Shown: positions 59,121 through 64,000 of the stretch, piece after piece
Position numbering within the stretch: position 1 is the stretch's first letter
Layout of the letters: each line of letters starts with the position of its first letter
Assembly: GCF_905220365.1 (NCBI RefSeq)
Contig: NC_061154.1
Location: forward strand, 15,872,001-15,936,000
Direction: 5' to 3'
DNA: 64,000 nucleotides
Source: Vanessa cardui
Lineage: Eukaryota; Arthropoda; Insecta; Lepidoptera; Nymphalidae
The notes under the pieces: generated by a model
Database searches by the model: none
Seen by the model: only the letters and a program-made list of their open reading frames with translations
What the model was told of the DNA's origin: nothing
Program-made: the position numbers and the translations under genes

Positions 59121-61548
59121 TACTTTGTTATATATATTTAATGCAATTTAAATCACTTTGTAAACTACCTTTTACATAATCACATTTAACCTTTTTAAAA
59201 TACAATCTCACAGCTTATGTCCGTTTAATTTAAAAACAAAGTTATTTTTATACCTGCAACATTTCATTTAACTTGACATATGCTAACATATGTTGCAGCT
59301 GTATTTTGAAGAAGTTTTGTTTAATCGATGGCGATGGAAAACACAACCTTGGTGCATTGTATTTGTTTCAACACACAAATACTTAAGAGTTTTATAAAAT
59401 GATTTTTATTATTTGATGTATTGATTGATGTCATTTACATATAACAGGATCGCCTGGAGGTGATCAAGAGATCGAATTAATTCTATTTAAAAAAAGAAGC
59501 TAAAGTTTCGTTCGGTCGTTACGCCGCAAAAGTATAATCTTTATTTATTCCTAAATGTTTGAATATACAAACATTTAAGAGTGTACTCTATTCTCTATAT
59601 TTAATAATCCGATAAGTAAACTGGACAGAGAGAAAGGCTCGACCATAGCTTAACCTGAGTATTTCTTACTTAGAAACTCATTTTATTGAGAATTTCTGGA
59701 ACATAGACCAACTGGGCTGCTATATACCTACAGTACATCACATGACACAGCCGACTTCGGCAAAATATTTTCATTTTCCCTTAGTTTTTGTACAACTGAA
59801 ATGTGCACCTGCATTTATTGTTTTCATTCCATTTCGAAATAACAAAGACAGTTTTTGAATATTTTCTTGATTTTTTTTTATTTTACTATAAATCGCTTAT
59901 GCTTTTGGATAAAATCCAGCCCTCGTCCATACTCTTGTACTTTTTCGCCGTTTAAATGTTAACATAATTAATTTAAATATTATTCTTGTTTGATCGTGTA
60001 CGTCAACTTTTAGTGATGTATTTATGCGCTATATATAAATATTATGCTTTGCAATGCTAAGTGTTAACCCATAAAAGGTGTTCCCATCGCGACGGCAACG
60101 CTTGCTCGTCATTTTATTCATTTTATACATAATACCTAATTATGGCGTTTGATATAACACAAGGTACAGGAAGCTTCACTCCTTATATTAAAGTTTACAC
60201 AACTTCTAAATGAAAAGGTCATTCAACTGTCTGAGTAGATTTTCCACCAAATTGAAGCCATAAAAAATATTTGATAAATGTTTGCCATTAACTTTCAAAT
60301 TCCTTTTTATATGTTTTCATTTGGAAACAAATATCGGTCTGCTTCATTTCCGAACGTGTGAACTTTCTTCTACTATAATTTATAATATTTCCATTCCTAT
60401 TTTAATAAATGTACATGTATAATATCAATAATACTATACGATTTAAATGTTTCTCACCGAAAACACGAATAGAATAGTTTCTTATAACAAAAGCGTTTAA
60501 AAAAGTAAAAAACTAGATGTAAAATATGTTTTCATTTCAAGAATGTCCGAAAAGATTAAATTATTTTTAATTCAATGTATTGTCGTTAGTAACAAAAGTG
60601 TGTGAATAATTCCTGCGCCACCATTTGGGTAAAACTTGTTTAAAATTCAGGAACGAAATTTGTGCCACATATACACCGTACCAGACGATGAGAAATAAAC
60701 GCTCGTATATAAATGATTTTGTGAACTAAAAAGTTAAAACGGTTCTTTGATTATTTATTCTATTATAAAAGTCGTGGATTGCTTTCTACTCATATTTACG
60801 AACATTTTAGGTAAACGGATACCGGTAATATATTCTTTTAAACTTTACCCACTAAAGCCAGTACGAAAAATGTATTGTTTTTAGCTTAGACTAGACAGAT
60901 GGTAATAGGATTAAGGCTTTGTGTTGTAGGATAAGTTGAAACAGTACATTCAATTATCACTTAGCGCTTACTCGTGCGAACTTGTTTGCGCAGTTAAGCT
61001 CTCGTGACCGAAGAAAACTTTGGCTCGCCTAAACCGAAAAGTCTATTGTGCCGAATTAAAAGTGATTTCGGTTTAAATTTTTTTCATTCTGATTGCATTA
61101 TCTTACTCGTACTATGTAATCATGCAGTTAAGTTTTGCGATTTTCTGTTTTATTGAGCAAAACCGAATGTACGCTGCCTCTAAATTTGTAATTATAAAAA
61201 TGTATATGAGCATCGAATTTTTTACAGAATCGTTTATATTGATAACAAGTTCACATCGATTTTAATTTAAATTTTTAATTGTAGTAGATTTGAAATTTGT
61301 TAACTGATCTGGAACTGATACATAACTTGCAATGGAATGATGCTGTATTTTTTTCAGAATTTTGAATTCAAGGAACGCGAGATTAATTCATTTCTTTTTA
61401 ATTGGAATTCCGAAAACGTGATACATATTTAATAGACTGCTAAGTTGTATTCTTGCATGGCAGTGTTTTATTTATTTTAGAACAAGTGTTACGAAAATCC
61501 TCAAAGTCCAAATGTCCGAACGGCCTTACAACGGCGGGCTTTAAATTA
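59121..61548. other. Intronic spacer
   Basis: Long AT-rich stretch with no recognised repeat or exon. The patch at 60960-61070 is somewhat GC-richer but has no start, donor or acceptor combination I would support. Confidence 0.35.
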
Positions 61549-61904
61549 AAAAGGCGTTAAGTGAGTTAGCTAGACACTCAAGTATTGCCTTTTTCGTTCT
61601 TGTATTTTAAGGGCGTCTCTAGGCAGCTTATAGGACGGCCCCATCGTTACACGCTAAATACAAACAAAAAAGAGTAGGACTAAATCAGTTAGAGAGAAGT
61701 ACTAACAAATTCATATATTTTGATTGCTGAAATACCAGAAGGCTTACTAAGAATAGAATTAGAAACACCAGTATTGAATAAATTTAAATTAAGTTCATAT
61801 TTTAGTGTTTCTCTCAAACTGTGGTTACGGACACGTGCCGACAAGTGTGAAGCATCTTCTAACACACCACATACTTCACAATTGCGAGTGTCAGTTTTTC
61901 TCAT
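61549..61904 (-). mobile_element. Non-LTR retrotransposon remnant with ORF2 zinc-knuckle-like end
   Basis: The minus frame 61689-61904 starts MRKTDTRNCEVCGVLEDASH, matching the C-x2-C-x-n-H pattern found near the C-terminus of Jockey-like LINE ORF2 proteins. The following sequence toward 61549 (plus: GGGCGTCTCTAGGCAGCTTA) looks like its 3' UTR. Strongly 5' truncated; the residue normally following the His (a Cys after E) is not preserved, consistent with decay. Confidence 0.6.
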
Positions 61905-61974
61905 CTGATGCTTAAACTTGCAGTGGCATGGGTCCAGATCGAAGTCTAAATGCTAGAATTAACTACGTACTTAA

Positions 61975-62260
61975 CTTGGCGGTAGGGCTTTGTGCAAGCC
62001 CGTCTGGGTAGGAACCACCCACTCATCAGTTATTTTACCGCCATATAACAGTACTCAGTATTGTTGTGTTTCAGTTTAAAGGGTGAGTGAGCCAGTGTAA
62101 CTACTGGCGCAAGGGATATAATATCTTAGTTCTCAAGGTTGGTGGCACATTGACGATGTAAGAAATAGTTAATATTTCTTACAGCGTCATTGTCTATGGG
62201 TGATGGTGACCACTTACCATCAGGTGGCCCATATGCTCGTCCGCCAACCTATACCATAGA
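61975..62260 (+). repeat. Interspersed repeat (family B), near full length
   Basis: Starts CTTGGCGGTAGGGCTTTGTG, ends GCTCGTCCGCCAACCTATAC and an A-rich tail. Little diverged from 7001-7288. Confidence 0.9.
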
Positions 62261-64000
62261 AAAAAAATAACTTACTTCTATTAATATTTAGCGTTATCAA
62301 CTTGAAAGAACCAAACAAATCATCCAATTAACGCTCCCGTTGTATTTTAGATTTCGGTTTTTCGTCATGACTACGGGAGTTTTACTTGTAATAATTGTAA
62401 TCTCATGAATATACGATGAGTAAAGAGTATACATCAGGGAGTGCACTGGAATCAATTCTCAATGAAGTTGGAGTAATAATCTTATATACATTCAGTACGA
62501 GTCTGAAGCAACGAGTGTTGGTAACCTTGAAAGAGAAACGGCAGATTATTAGTGTTAAGAAAATTACATTTTTACTTAAATGATTTTTATCCACTTATGT
62601 ACAGTCGGAGTAAGAAGAGGTTCGTCACCTTAAGATCTATTTTCGTGTGCTCAGTATGAGCGATAATCTGCTTCAACGATTGAGAATGACATATTGCGTC
62701 GCAATGATTTGATGTTTAGATTCAAAACGTAATAAGAGTTGAGGACTTGATAAGGAATGAATTTGGAAACTGACGAAGGTTTTCGAACTCTGTCTGTACA
62801 TATTGGACTACATACAATATCAATAGGTATCAGATTTTGTAATAGAAACAAAATTGGAAATGTACATCGATCCCATGCGAATTTCGTTGAACCGGAACTC
62901 GCCATCAATCAAAATCTTGGAATTAAAATGGCACAATTATGAGTTTTATTGATTTAGTTGCTTTCGTTGTAAATATATTTCTATTTGTAACGAGTTACCT
63001 TAGGTTGTATTCGCAGTGATTATCCGTGAAAGGAGAACAAAAACGGTACGTAAGTGAGTGAATACATCAATCAATAAATCAGCCTGACATTTAACGGATA
63101 TTCATATGTTGAACGCATATGACGCGTGTGAAAACTATAACTAGCATTGTTTTATAAACGAGTTTGTTTTAATCGTATGGTGACCAGCGGCTTGTGTATA
63201 TCGATCTTGTTTCGCCGATAAGCTTCAGCTACAACCGCTGTTATTTCAGTCTTAAAACTCAGTTATCGTTCCGTTTCGCATTTATAAAAAGACTTACGTC
63301 ACTTGTTATGTTACTCGAGTGAAAAGTAATTAAAAGGTATTGTAGGTATATTTTTGCTTAGATAAAAACTTGATTTTTTTTTTATTGTTCTGTCTGAGTT
63401 GTGTGGCATAATTTCGACATAAACTATAGATTCATTTAGATTACAAGGTATAATTGGTTCCTAACTGTTTTGTTAACATTACATCTCGTCATGGTCATAA
63501 TATATCCTGCTTGACTGACTGGTCTCCTTTGAGTACCTACGTCCTCCGTGGCTGAAGTCGGTCAGGAAGACCAATAAAATTATTTTAGCGGTAAAATAAT
63601 TCATATGTTAAATATGTATATCGCAAAGGAAAAGTAAAATTGTGAAAAACAATGTTTTAACAATACTAAAAAATTACCTCAATGGCGTTTAGTTTTCGTT
63701 CAGTTTGCGCTATAGAAGATATTGCTGTTGTTTCGCTGATATATGTATATATGCGTTACTTTATCCATTACGTAACAAACTTATGTCGATCAAAAAAAGA
63801 TTTTTTCAAATCCGCCGATTTATAACAGAGTTATGCCCGAACATGTTTAAAAATAAAAATAAAGATTTATGAACTTAGAATCTCCACTTTGATATAAAAA
63901 AAAAAAAAAACAATTTATTGCAATGGATTCATAACAGAACCTACATAGTAATTTATATGATATTTACTAATATCTCAGTATTCAAATAAAATACATATAT
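62261..64000. other. Right-end intronic spacer
   Basis: Overlapping open frames on both strands at 62403-62942 show no known family; the block 62600-62940 may be part of an unnamed repeat. CGTCCTCCGTGGCTGAAG at about 63540 resembles the head of the second SINE. A TATAAAAAG at about 63284 with no convincing exon after it is noted only. A poly-A run lies at 63897-63911. Confidence 0.3.

Noticed and set aside
62403..62942. Three overlapping ORFs on both strands
   Set aside because: Mutually exclusive frames without known motifs; possibly part of an unnamed repeat, not a gene.

Overview
The window looks like AT-rich nuclear DNA from a moth or butterfly, most likely a nymphalid butterfly. This is inferred from split genes with GT-AG introns, from TCAGT-type arthropod initiators at candidate promoters, and above all from the interspersed repeats: a tRNA-derived SINE in about ten copies, a second tRNA-derived SINE, a short repeat family in at least nine copies, and tails of several non-LTR retrotransposons, all of types I know from lepidopteran genomes. 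There is no bacterial gene organisation, and nearly all short open reading frames are chance or lie inside repeats.

Left end (1-5600): the last three coding exons of pins/raps (GPSM2/LGN family) on the + strand, encoding three GoLoco motifs and the C-terminus, with the stop codon at 3501-3503. The TPR-coding exons lie off the left edge. A small GC-rich island with a perfect NRF1-type palindrome follows at about 5.58 kb.

Middle (5.6-49.5 kb): gene-poor and repeat-rich. A probable transcription start and first exon lie at 8.29-8.44 kb, with two competing ATGs. Other exon-like fragments (15.59, 25.4 minus, 35.19 kb) are weak. A truncated Helitron helicase lies at 27.9 kb, followed directly by a 184-bp inverted repeat whose transcript would fold into a fully paired hairpin. 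Between 38.6 and 46.2 kb a 3.8-kb segment occurs twice head to tail with very little divergence: either a young duplication or two haplotypes assembled in tandem.

Right end (49.5-64 kb): a clear promoter with TATA-like box and TCAGT initiator, a GC-rich 5' UTR, and a first coding exon with a consensus donor at 49,721. The rest of that gene is not visible; the remaining 14 kb reads as its first intron, filled with SINEs, LINE tails, a foldback MITE and one perfect match to the CTCF consensus.

No operon-like or multi-gene system is present. The observations most worth following are the long hairpin beside the Helitron remnant, the tandem duplication, the composite foldback insertion at 11.1 kb with an 11-bp target duplication, and the unidentified first exons at 8.4 and 49.6 kb.
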